From assembly GCF_043290135.1 (NCBI RefSeq), contig NC_134700.1, positions 156,504,053 to 156,568,052 of the forward strand: 64,000 bases of DNA, read 5' to 3'. Each line of letters begins with the position of its first letter. Position 1 is the first letter of the stretch. Made by a program: the position numbers and the translations under genes. The notes beneath the pieces are model-generated. The model saw only the letters and a list, made by a program, of their open reading frames with translations, made no database searches and was not told the origin of the DNA. Shown one piece after another: positions 23,861 through 34,101 of this stretch. The DNA comes from Rhipicephalus microplus (taxonomy: Eukaryota > Arthropoda > Arachnida > Ixodida > Ixodidae).

Positions 23861-24466
23861 AAAGCAAACTCCGGCGATTTTTCGAGATCAATGGATCTCA
23901 ATGAACTTCTCTGGGTGCGTTCCTTTGCGAATTTTCGTCATTTACGCCAAATTACAGTTTTGAGAGATGCACCGATTGTTTGCAAATGAATTTTAAAGAT
24001 AGTCTCGAAAAGCTCACCTCGCTTGCCAGTATTATTGGCAACACCGTCTTTGTGACGCCATGTTTAGCCTGTCAACAAAAGTGACGCCGCCGAATCCGAT
24101 GGCATCGCTACTTTGGCCACTACAGCGTTTATTGTGCGGCCACGAAGCAACGGCGGTGGTGTTTGGCACGGGTATAGCACAGGAAAGCTTACTTCTTTCC
24201 TTTGTGCTTTTCGGCCGGCGCTTCGCTAGTATGGCTTTCACAGTTTTCATACTCCGCGCCAGCGGGACTTCGGTTTTTACCAAATAGTGCGTCATAAGCA
24301 GACAGGTCACCCGGTTTGGTTTCAGTTTTGGTATTGCACTTTCTTGCTTATTAAAATTATTTTCAAATTTCTTGGGAATTTCAGCCATTGGGCTCATGAC
24401 AAGAGTGTCTCAGTAACATAACGCCATCACCTTGACATGGTCGAAAAATCGCCGGGGTTCGCCTTC
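23861..24466. mobile_element. Inverted-repeat DNA element, about 605 bp
   Basis: Left end AAAGCAAACTCCGGCGATTT followed by TTCGA. The right end, read in reverse, is AAGGCGAACCCCGGCGATTT followed by TTCGA. This is a terminal inverted repeat of about 25 bp with few mismatches. The 121-aa minus-strand frame inside (24032-24397) is Lys-rich and has no motif I recognise. Confidence 0.7.
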
Positions 24467-24880
24467 AAACGCGATCAGATATTATTCTTACGAATTAACC
24501 AACAAGACAACTTTTTATTATATGCGTTTTGTACACTGTGAATTCACCGTTCATCTGGCTTTTAAAATGCGAATATTGAATTGAATTGCGTTTGCTTGCA
24601 GCAAAGTTGCGAAGAATGACCAGGCTAAAATGCTTCACTCAGCAACTTGAGGGGAACCTGGCCGCTTCATGCACTGAACAAAATAGTCTTCAATCTTTAA
24701 TTACTTGTTGTTTCTCTGGAGTAGCTTTCATAGGATTGGAAAATTTCACAATTCGAACGCCTGTCCTTCGCTGTTTTTTTTTCTTTGTTTTGTCCTTAAG
24801 CGCTTCGTATACTGTAAGTAATGTATATATCTTGTCAATTCCGTGATTTGTGGTGTTTTGTATTTTACTTTTTGAAGCAG

Positions 24881-25015
24881 TTAACAGAAATTGAAGCAAA
24901 CGAAACATCCGCTACGCGGAAACCAAGTTCGGAAAGCTCGACAGAGACACATGTGCACAAGAGAGAGGTGACAGTCATGTCTCCGAAATTATCGAGTGTC
25001 ACCCAATCGAGCAAG
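24881..25015 (+). CDS. M13-like gene, phase-0 cassette exon (45 codons)
   Basis: Acceptor TTTTTGAAGCAG; donor GTACGA. Phase 0 in and out. The peptide begins LTEIEANETSATRKPSSESS and ends SSVTQSSK. It is again rich in Ser, Thr, Glu and Lys, with one N-glycosylation site (NETS). Length and composition match the neighbouring cassette exons. Confidence 0.7.
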
Positions 25016-25509
25016 GTACGAAACGCCGAAATGTCTTCTACGGTTTTCGACCACAACCGTATTTACTCATTGTTTTTGTTCGGTTCAATATTTATAGCTT
25101 CATTATGAGCTCCCTACTCGCAACAATACTGTCACGTGGCCAGGACGCTCAATAAGGCAAGCGTTGGCGTGTTACGGGAGAAACGTTTTATTGGGACGAA
25201 CCTTGACTCGGAAAGCGAAACCTCGAGCTACAGCAATACGCACTGTGCACTGATGGCGGCGAACAAAGCGACGGCTGTCGAGGAAACTGATTTGCCGAGA
25301 GGGGGGCGCCTGCGTTTACGGTACTGGCGGCATCGAAGGTTCATGCGCTATCACTGGTAGCGCTTGCTAGAGCTTCCGAGGGAGCTCGACGATTCGCATT
25401 TTAAAATATTATCGGAAAATCGCGAGGCCTCCCGAACATTGTGATGCCATCTGCGCTGATCATTGCTAACAGCTTTGATGGATGAAAAATGTGAAGCCAG
25501 AAACGTGGG

Positions 25510-25779
25510 GCGTGGCAATACTGATTGATTGATTGATTTGTGGGGTTTAACGTCCCAAAACCACCATTTGATTATGAGAGAAGCCGTAGTGGAGGGCTCC
25601 GGAAATTTTGACTACCTGGGGTTCTTTAACGTGCGCCGAAATCTGAGCACACGGGCCTACAACATTTCCACCTCCATCGGAAATGCAGCCACCGCAGCCG
25701 GGAATCGAACCCGCGACCTGCGGGTCAGCAGCCGAGTACCTTAGCCACTAGACCACCGCGGCGGGGCACGTGGCAATAC
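25510..25779 (-). mobile_element. Full-length SINE with perfect 11-bp target duplication
   Basis: The SINE body lies at 25522-25768 on the minus strand, starting with (GATT)n and ending in GGTCTAGTGGCTAAGG in reverse. CGTGGCAATAC occurs exactly at 25511-25521 and again at 25769-25779. This is a clean target-site duplication and indicates a fairly recent LINE-driven insertion. Confidence 0.92.
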
Positions 25780-26124
25780 TTCGAACCCGCGTACGTCAAA
25801 CGCGCATACAATACTGTCAATACTGAGTGCGTATTAAGAAGTTGTAAAATTTTATCGATTATGTATATTTACTATGTAAGATATTTGTGTATTCGATGTC
25901 TTATACATAGAACTCTGTTTCTTCAAACCAAATATATTCGGGTTTCACTATATTCATTATTATTTTTATGTTATGGCAATAGTTATGGCAATCTACCTTT
26001 CACATATGAGCCAACATCCGGAATGTATACAAGTACAATTCTGCGATGAAATGTTGTACTGCAATGTCGCTATACCTCTCTTGCTATTTGCGTGAGATTT
26101 GCTATCTTTCATTGTTACTTTCAT

Positions 26125-26509
26125 AGATGCGAAGCAGCTTATGGAGAAGATCAGTCAGGTGTGCGTAACAACCCTTAATGCGCACGCGCAACAGCTGGCC
26201 CAGGCACTGAGAATGCACTCGTGCACTAACTAGCGTGGTCCGGCCTGTGTAAATGGCTGCGTATGAGCTGTGGCCTTCTTTCAACACTCCCTCAGCAATC
26301 ACGTGATAACGTCGGAGAACGAGTTTCTGCCGACGCGCGATGTGCCCTCGTGCTCCCGGTGGCGCGCTCCAACATGTGTTCGGGACGAGCAACGGCAACA
26401 GAAACTAGAGTGAATTCACGGTCTGCTTCACTTGCAAGGACGCGTTAATATCGGGCAAAGTGGCTGCATTGATCGGAACCCAAGTCGACCCATGCGCTGC
26501 TTCGCATCT
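26125..26509. mobile_element. 385-bp element with perfect 14-bp inverted ends
   Basis: AGATGCGAAGCAGC at 26125-26138 is the exact reverse complement of GCTGCTTCGCATCT at 26496-26509. No obvious target duplication is seen. There is no transposase, so the element would be non-autonomous. The ends resemble those of the element at 55307. Confidence 0.75.
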
Positions 26510-27138
26510 TAAGCTTCCCTTTAGCGGGAGATGGTGTAATTTTAGAAGACCCCGCCATATGCCAGTAGAAGGAACCATACTGTCTTAAGAAACTTCGATC
26601 GCAAACTAAGACAGCGGCAACAGTTAGGGACTGACAACAGCACTATCCAATGATAGGTTTATTAAACGATATCACAGATATACACGTTTATAAAGAAAGA
26701 AACGCAGATACAGATACAACAGATAGAAACATCTGGAAGAAATATAAGAGAAAAATTAAAAAGCAAAATAAAAAGAAACCAAGAAGAGCACCCTGACCCT
26801 GTGTTCCTTCAGCCTTAACACCACTTGTGCAAATCTGTCTAAATATTTTTTCATAATTTATTACATGAATGTCACAAAGTATGGCATTTATGCCGGCTAT
26901 AACTTATATAGAGCTCTATAATGCGGGTGATAATCGTAGCGATCACTTATCCCGTCACTAGCAAAAATTTTGGTGAGTAAAGTCATTTCAATCGGAATCA
27001 ATTTTATACTGGCTTTTTATTATTCCATTCAGTTGGCTCTCTGTTCGTAAACAAAATGCCTTAACGTTCTTACACATGCCTTTATGTCTGTCACTTTCAT
27101 AATGTTGTTTGAAAGTTCATGTTTTTTTTTCGCTGCAG
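26510..27138. other. Non-coding intron, nothing recognised
   Basis: An A-rich stretch (26690-26790) and AT-rich sequence; no exon or element was recognised. Confidence 0.5.
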
Positions 27139-27234
27139 CAAAGAAAGCCTTGGCAAACGATCATGATAAAAGTCGACGTGGTATTGCCAACAAAGAAGCC
27201 CATCTCTACTTCTGTTCACATCATCACCAACGCG
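27139..27234 (+). CDS. M13-like gene, phase-0 cassette exon (32 codons)
   Basis: Acceptor TTTTTTCGCTGCAG, very strong; donor GTAAAT. Phase 0 in and out. The peptide QRKPWQTIMIKVDVVLPTKK continues with Ser/Thr/His residues. It is less Ser/Thr-rich than its neighbours and the shortest cassette, so it is somewhat less certain. Confidence 0.55.
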
Positions 27235-27576
27235 GTAAATACTGTGTTCTCTTCTTTTTATATATTTAGGTAAGAAGTGATTGGGTGCTTAGTATCTGCA
27301 TATTCATACAATCTGGCGGCCAGACTGTTTCTCTTTGTGTTTTATTAGTACTGCCTGTCTGCAATTGCGCAGCCAGGAGGGGACACATCAGGAACGGTGC
27401 CTGTGCTTCCTCCCTCCCCGAAAGTTTTTTCTGCCATTGCTAACACAGCACAAAATGCTCCTTCACGACACTTCTGTGCCCGGCCTTCTGTTGAGATCAA
27501 AAACGCGCCAATTCGCACTCTCGAAACGAATTTCTGCTGCCTACGACACTGCCTGTCTTTTTAACTATACCTACGG

Positions 27577-27808
27577 CCCCGCGGCGGTGGTCTGGTGGCT
27601 AAGGTACTCGGCTGCTGACCCGCAGAGCGCGGGTTCGAATCCTGGCCGTGGCGGTCGCATTTTCGACGGTGACGAAGCGCTTGAGGCCCATGTGCTTACA
27701 TTTAGGAGCACGTTAAAGAGCCCCGGGCGCGTGAAAATTACCGGAGCACTTCACTACGGCGTCTCCCATGATCATATGGTGGTTCCAGGACCTTAAACCG
27801 CAACAATG
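27577..27808 (+). mobile_element. SINE copy (Ruka-like)
   Basis: GGTGGTCTGGTGGCTAAGG (box A region), GCGGGTTCGAATCCTGG (box B), then GGAGCACGTTAAAGAGCCCC and GGCGTCTCCCATGATCATAT. Full layout, moderately diverged. Confidence 0.9.
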
Positions 27809-28365
27809 ATGGTTAATGTGGACACCCTAACGCGTGAGTCGAGCACGCAGCGTTAACTGGACAGCACGGCAAGCGGAGAGGCAACCAGCATTTTTTTTCG
27901 GTGCGGTAGAACGCAGGCCTTCAGCCATGCTTTGTGTGAAACCATGTGTGCGCTTATTGCTCCGTTCCCTCATTTTTAGTGTCGATGTGATCTGGTTGAA
28001 CCCTAAAATCTATCACCGCTAGGCACAGGCCACACAGCACTGTATGGGAATAAACTTTTTGTTTGAATAGATCGGTCCTGCATTATTATGCAAACATATA
28101 AGTGCCACGCGAACAAGGACGCAAAGCGCACCTTTCCTGTTGAGTGCATTCTGGGTACTCAACTGCTTTGCGCTAGGTGTTTTCGTCAGTTTGTTTGGGG
28201 AGCTTCATGATTGCTGCAAATAGTACCGTAATTATCACGCGCAGGACGTGACTATTCAAGTTTATTCGAAACCTTACAGGAGCACCAAACGATAACGTCT
28301 GAATATTAGATCACCGATTTGTATTAGACAGCACGTTCCACCGAATATCAGATGGTCGACATCTG

Positions 28366-28391
28366 ATCACAGATGGTCGACCATCTGTGAT
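28366..28391. repeat. Perfect 26-bp palindrome
   Basis: ATCACAGATGGTC is followed at once by its reverse complement GACCATCTGTGAT. A second copy of the core (CAGATGGTCGAC) lies just upstream, near 28350-28361. Confidence 0.95.
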
Positions 28392-28547
28392 TTCAGTTGA
28401 AAGGCAGCGTTATTTCTCGTCAGTTTCTCGCAAGTCTAGCGTGGTCTTTTGACATCGTGACAAATGTTGGTGGTGATATTTGAGCGAGTGGTCTAGCTGA
28501 CATACAAGCGCTTACATCAACAAAAAATTTATTCTTTCTCTCGCCAG

Positions 28548-28688
28548 ACTTCTTCAGCTGCGATGACTGGGCTAAAGGCCTCGAGTTCTAGCTATATCGA
28601 CACCTCAGAGTCTCCACCCGTCAAAGCGAGTGCCGAACAATGGTCGTCGTCATCAGTAGAACTCTATTCCATTCCCAAAATAAATCCG
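28548..28688 (+). CDS. M13-like gene, phase-0 cassette exon (47 codons)
   Basis: Acceptor TTCTTTCTCTCGCCAG, strong; donor GTAAGA, strong. Phase 0 on both sides. The peptide has KASSSSYIDTSESPP and WSSSSVELYSIPKINP, so Ser blocks alternate with Pro and acidic residues, as in mucin-like linkers. Both splice sites are close to consensus, making this one of the best-supported cassettes. Confidence 0.75.
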
Positions 28689-28837
28689 GTAAGATGAAAT
28701 TTTCTACACGAAAACGCTCGACAAATCCGTGTTTCTGTACTGGTCATACTCTGCAACTGAGCTGAGATATTAGGCGATGCAGTGGGGTCGTTTGGATATT
28801 TCCCGTTGTGTATATTGGCCAGTTCTTTTTTATTCAA

Positions 28838-29106
28838 TTTATTTGTGAGCCCCACCACAATGGTCTAGTAGCTAAAATACTCGGCTGCTGACCCGCAGGT
28901 CGCGGGATCGAATCCCTGCTGCGGCAGCTGCATTTTCGATGGAGGCGAAATACTGTAGGCCCGTGTGTTCAGATTTGGGTGCACGTTCAAGAACCCCAGG
29001 TGGTCTAAATTTCCGGAGCCTTCCACTACGGCGTCTCTCATAATCATATGGTGATTTTGAGAAGATAAACTCTACATATCAATCAAATTAATCACTTTAT
29101 TTGTGA
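28838..29106 (+). mobile_element. Full-length SINE with perfect 11-bp target duplication
   Basis: TTTATTTGTGA at 28838-28848 is repeated exactly at 29096-29106. Between them lies a complete SINE, from CCCACCACAATGGTCTAG to the ATCAATCAAATTAATCA tail. Confidence 0.92.
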
Positions 29107-29154
29107 CGCTAAATATAACGCCAATGTAAAACGCTACAAATTTATTCCCGCAAG

Positions 29155-29175
29155 TATGCGTGCGTGCGTGCGTGC

Positions 29176-29235
<60 letters not shown>

Positions 29236-29236
29236 T
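29155..29236. repeat. Compound microsatellite (TGCG)n(TG)n(GA)n
   Basis: Three simple repeats in direct succession, inside an intron. Open frames here code only Cys-Val or Arg-Glu runs. Confidence 0.97.
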
Positions 29237-29459
29237 GTGCAGAGGTAGTGTGCATCCATCATGGTTTCACCTGCAATGGCAAATGTGCAGTGAACTTCTC
29301 CATAAGGTCTTAAGAAATATTTCAATGACGGAATTAGCGTTGGCTTAAAAAGCCAATCTTGAAAGCGAACTGATACCGCTGATGTTGTGTAATAGTGGAC
29401 ACATCAATACCTAACCCACTTTCCAAAGCAAAGTTGGGCAGACGTTTTTCTTCTGCCAG

Positions 29460-29579
29460 GTGTCTTCGGCTAAGGTCACGCAAAGGACGGCCTCATATCA
29501 CACTACAGTGAGAACTTCAAGGTCACCGCCAATTGGGTCAAGTAGAAAAGAAACGCTGCAATCTGGTGAACCATCTCAC
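29460..29579 (+). CDS. M13-like gene, phase-0 cassette exon (40 codons)
   Basis: Acceptor TTTTTCTTCTGCCAG, strong; donor GTAAGT, a full consensus. Phase 0 in and out. The peptide starts VSSAKVTQRTASYHTTVRTS and goes on with Ser/Pro/Arg. It fits the cassette series in length and composition. Confidence 0.75.
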
Positions 29580-30355
29580 GTAAGTGACTTCGATAAGATT
29601 ACGTATTATTTATGGAAACAAATTAGGTTTTTCTGAAACCTGTGGTAACCTTAATTTGCATTTTCTTCATTAGTGAAACAGTTTACTAATGAGCAACGTG
29701 GCTCACGCAGCTCTATTCTAGTGTTCACACGAGAAAAAGTGCAATTACGTAGGTTTGGAATAGGGTGTCTGGTGCTTTGGACACTCCTCCTACTCTAAGT
29801 CACTCTAGTATTGGCCGAGAGCTGTCACTTCCGTAGGTTCCATCACGTTTGACTGACGCTAAGCTTTCATGGGTAGGCTTCGGAACTCCTGCCAAATTTG
29901 AGAAATAGTGTCCCCTACTCAAAACCTAGACCATGAATGGCTGTCGCGCATACTCAGTGGCCCCGATGCTATTTCTCTGGTGCCCCGAAACTATTGGGAC
30001 CCCTATTCGACAATTCCCTATTGACTCCTACTCGGCACGTTTTTATGTAACAGTTCTGGCAGAAAACGCACCGTCGTAATCCATGATGAGAGGAAAGCTT
30101 CCTATGTTTAAGCAATTTTCCCCAAAATTTAAAGCAGCTTTGAAGTTTGCTTTGCCTCACTAAGAGTATTATTGCGCAGAACACCGTTTTAAGTTATTTT
30201 TATGTGCGTGTGTGTGACTGTACGGTAAGTGCGTTTTGTCGGGGCAAGCAGGCCCCATGCCGATGCATGTGTGCTCGATGCGATTATTACGATAGCAATT
30301 ATATAGACACTCTCTGCTAGATTTTGGCGTCGGCGTCGGTGTCGACGACCTGCAC
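29580..30355. other. Intron, nothing recognised
   Basis: No further cassette exon or element was recognised before the (AT)n tract. Confidence 0.5.
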
Positions 30356-30357
30356 CG

Positions 30358-30442
<85 letters not shown>
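30356..30442. repeat. (AT)n microsatellite on the left of Gypsy copy A
   Basis: About 43 AT units. Retroelement sequence begins right after it. The partner tract lies at 34037-34100. Confidence 0.95.
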
Positions 30443-30445
<3 letters not shown>

Positions 30446-30484
30446 GAAGCCCAGAGGAACACTATCCACCCTTTTGCTCTATGT

Positions 30485-31049
30485 ACTGCTCGTGTGTTTA
30501 TTGATGACATTTTGCATTACAAAGAGTTCACTGTACTTTCCCGGTGCTCTCACCAGCTAATTCTAGGGTGGGACTTCCTATCTTCTTCTTCAGCCGCTAT
30601 ATGTTGTAGTGAACGGATTCTGCACCTAACTAATACGGACTCCATGTTCGACGAAGGCGTCTACAAGCCACTACGCCTGTTCACTCGCGAAGATCTCGGA
30701 ACTACCGCCACATCAAGAACGAATTGTGGCCCTGATCTCTAAAGACATCAACCACGGTGACGTCTTGGTGTCCCCTTCGTCGGCTTGCGTCGCAAAAGAC
30801 GTAGCCCTTGTATCAGGTGTCGTACGCTTTAACCATGGCTCCGCGCTCGTCATTGCTACGAATGAAACGCCAGAGAAAGTTCTCCTGCCAGAGGGAACTG
30901 CAGTAGCCTGTGTTGTGGATGCTGAGCCTGTCAGCATCACGCCACTTAAACCAGCCTCTACCAAAGACCGTCCTATGAGTAAGCCAGGCTCATCCTCTCC
31001 CTTCACAGCTCTTATCAGTGATGACTTAACAGCTATCCAGGCGCAGTAG
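30485..31049 (+). pseudogene. Gypsy A: protease tail and linker before RT
   Basis: The first frame reads LILGWDFLSSSSAAICC, the C-terminal ILG-x-D-F-L signature after the retropepsin active site. The active-site Asp itself is not present. The frame then changes near 30696 and continues as ALISKDINHGDVLVSPSS, the linker to RT, until a TAG at 31047-31049. Confidence 0.8.
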
Positions 31050-32468
31050 TTGCTTGCGTTACTAACGGAACACGCAGATTCTTTCGACACCTGCGCCTCA
31101 ACGTTGGGCCGAACTACCACTACAGCGCATCGCATTCAGACGGAGGGAACATCTATTGTACACCGCCGCCCGTACCGCGTGTCTCTCGCTGAGCGAAAAA
31201 TCATCGAGGAAAACGTCGCTGACATGCTCCAACGAGAAATAATTCGTCCATCAACTAGCCCTTGGTCATCCCCTGTTGTTTTGGTACGAAAAAAAGATGG
31301 CTTCGTGCGCTTTTTCGTTGATTACCGGGCACTAAACAACATCACACGCAAGGACGTATACCCCCTGCCACGCATCGACGACGCCCTTGATTCACTGCAA
31401 GGCGCCGAATACTTTTCAAGCTTTGATTTGCGTTCGGGATATTGGCAAATTCTCATGCACGATGACGACAAAGAAAAAACGACATTTGCAACCCCCGATG
31501 GCCTATACGAATTTAACGTGATGCCTTTTGGGCTCTGCAATGCGCCCGTGACATTTGAACGCATGATCGACACCGTCCTGCGTGGTCTGAAATGGAATAC
31601 GTGTCTCTGCTACCTTGATGACATTATCATGTTTTCATCAACGTTTTCGCAGCACCTCAGCCGCTTGGATGACGTCCTAACATGCCTCGCCGGTGCGGGT
31701 CTGCAGCTCCACACTAAGAAGTGCCGTTTCGCCACCAAATCCATCAAGGTTCTCGGTCATGTCGTCAGCAAGGACGGTATTCGCCCTGACCCCGAAAAGA
31801 TCGCTGCCGTCCTTCGATTTCCATGCCCCACAAGACCTAAGGATTTGCGAAGTTTTCTTGGCCTCGCATCATATTTTCGTCGCTTCATACGAAATTTCGC
31901 CTCAATAGGTGCGCCACTTCACAAACTACTTGCATCTAATGCACCCTTTGTGTGGTCCGAGGAATGTGAGTCGGCGTTTCACCTATTGAAGAAAGCTTTG
32001 ACGTCAGAGCCCGTACTCTGCCATTTTGATGACACCGCCCCAACACTCCTGCATACCGACGCCAGCGGCTGCGGTATAGGTGCTGTTCTCCTCCAACGCG
32101 ATAACTCTGGACGGGAAAGGGTCATCGCATATGCTAGCCGAGTGCTTACTTCTACCGAAAAAAACTATACCATCACTGAGCAGGAGTGCCTCGCTGTGGT
32201 TTGGTCCATACAAAAGTTCCGTCCTTATCTGTACGGCCGTCCATTCACCATCGTAACGGACCACCACGCCTTATGCTGGCTTTCTACAATGAAGAACTTG
32301 TCCGTACGCTTGGGTCGTTGGATTTTACGCCTACAGGAGTATCAGTTTGAGATTATTTATAAATCGGGCAAAAACATCAAGACGCCGACGCTCTTTCTCG
32401 TTGCCCACTACCTACGGCGTCGTTCGACACTCCAGCTGCCACCTCCAACGACACCAGTGCGGACGTGA
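31050..32468 (+). pseudogene. Gypsy A: reverse transcriptase and RNase H
   Basis: The RT has [11 protein letters not shown] and the catalytic YLDDI at 31611-31625, with both Asp residues intact. The thumb region ends in [13 protein letters not shown]. RNase H follows with [16 protein letters not shown] (first Asp), [10 protein letters not shown] (Glu) and VTDHHAL (Asp). RT and RNase H motifs are complete, but the frame shifts near 32378, so the last residues before 32468 are out of frame. The frame opens directly after the TAG at 31047, with no ATG there. Confidence 0.93.
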
Positions 32469-33806
32469 CTCCCACTTCTGTTGCCTTGCTCGCCTCGCTG
32501 TACCAACCGCCAATCGACGATGAACAACCCTTCAGTTCTCGCCAGCAGGCTGACCCGTACTGTCGGCGCATTATAGACCAACTCTCGGGAGCTACGCATC
32601 TACCCAATGCACGCCTTCGTCGACAACTCGAGCACTTCAAATTTCAGGACGGTGTGCTGTATCGTCACATATATCATCCTGACGGCCAACGCTGCATGGG
32701 TACCTGTTCTGCCACGCGCTTTTCAACATCATGTACTTAACGCCTTTCATGACGATTTGACTGCTGGCCACCTAGGCTTTCACAAAACCTACGACCGCAT
32801 TTGAAGCTGCTTTTATTGACCTGGGATTTCTACCAGCGTAGCAAAGTACGTGGGTTCCTGCTCTCCGTGCCAACTTCGCAAACTTCCGACATCTCCCCCG
32901 GCTGGTCAGTTACAGCCAATGACAAGCCCTACAACACCTTTCGAGGTCGTCGGTGTCGATGTTTATGGGCCCCTTCCTGTTACTGGTGCTGGAAATAGAT
33001 GGATAGTCACCGCCGTAGACGATATGACACGCTACGCCGAGACAACTTCAGTAGCTACTGGTTCAGCATCGGAAGTTGCTGACTTCGTCCTTCAGTCCAT
33101 AATACTACGTCATGGTGCTCCTCGTGTACTTCTAAGTGACCATGGAAAGGTGTTCTTATCACAGCTTTTAGGTGAAGTTCTTCGCGTTTCTGGTACCACA
33201 CACAAGATGGCATCTAGCTACCATCCTCAAACAAACGGTCTGACCGAGAGATTTCATCGAACCCTTGCCGACATGATCGCCGTATACATTCAACCGGATC
33301 ACAGAAACTGGGATAAACTTCTACCGTTCCTCACTTTCGCCTACAACACCGCTGTTCAGCGCACAACCGGCTACTCCCCGTTTTATCTCGTTTACGGACG
33401 TTCACCTACTTTTTTTATCGATGTTTCCTTCTTCACCAGCAATGGCCCTCCATCACCATCTTCTTGCGAAGAATATATTTCTTGCCTTGCCCAGTGCCGC
33501 CAGCGCGCTCGTATGAACACGGAAGCTACGCAACAAGCAAGGAAAGCCGTCTACGACACCTCTCATCGTGTGGTATCATTCCGACCGGGTGACGAGGTGC
33601 TGCTATTGACGCCAATTCGCACACCTGGTCTCTGCGACAAGTTCCAGCCTCAATTCATCGGCCCATATGCTGTTTTAGAGCAGACTTCACCTGTCAACTA
33701 TCGTGTGACGCCTCTTGTCGTGCCAACTGACCGCCGTTACCGCAGCACCGAAATTGTACACGTTTCCCGCATGAAGCTTTTCACACGACGTTCCTCGTCA
33801 CCTTGA
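32469..33806 (+). pseudogene. Gypsy A: integrase
   Basis: The zinc-binding part is split by stops: GHLGFHKTYDRI before 32802 (the His pair) and GSCSPCQLRK near 32850 (the Cys pair). The core has VDVYGPLPV (Asp), LLSDHGKVFLS (Asp) and NGLTERFHRTL (Glu), so the DDE triad is intact from 32850 to 33806. The C-terminal tail ends in VSRMKLFTRR. No chromodomain was recognised. Confidence 0.92.
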
Positions 33807-33841
33807 CTTTCCGCCCGCAGCGGCCAGGCTGGCCGCTTTCA

Positions 33842-34032
33842 CGGGGGGAGGGGGGGGAATCAGTGTAGGCATCTATTATGCGCTTCATCCTCATCTGAAC
33901 AGCAGTCAATCATCATCATATGTTCTGGCTGACAATCATCATCTGCTTGGAACGTGCGCTTCTTTGTCCGGTCCGTTGCGCTTGTTCGTTCCCGAGTTCA
34001 CGACCAATAAACCTCGTTACAACCGAGTCATC

Positions 34033-34036
<4 letters not shown>
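33842..34036 (+). mobile_element. Gypsy A: polypurine tract and LTR remnant
   Basis: A G-rich tract (33842-33860) lies just before TGTAGGCATC at 33864, where the LTR should start. A poly(A) signal AATAAA is at 34006. The LTR runs into (TA)n at 34037 without a clear CA end, so it appears cut there. Confidence 0.75.

Positions 34037-34100
<64 letters not shown>
34037..34100. repeat. (TA)n microsatellite on the right of Gypsy copy A
   Basis: About 32 TA units. Mirrors the tract at 30356-30442. Confidence 0.95.

Positions 34101-34101
<1 letters not shown>

Larger units (their letters stand above)
30443..34036 (+). mobile_element. Ty3/Gypsy copy A, 5'-truncated and broken
   Basis: Order on the plus strand: protease tail, RT, RNase H, integrase, polypurine tract and LTR remnant. 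Gag, the protease active site and the 5' LTR are missing. Breaks seen: a 1-nt frame change near 30696, an in-frame TAG at 31047, a 1-nt frame change near 32378 reversed near 32692, and two TGA stops near 32802 and 32817. It cannot make a full pol protein. Both ends lie at (TA)n tracts, inside a large intron of the M13-like gene. Confidence 0.95.
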
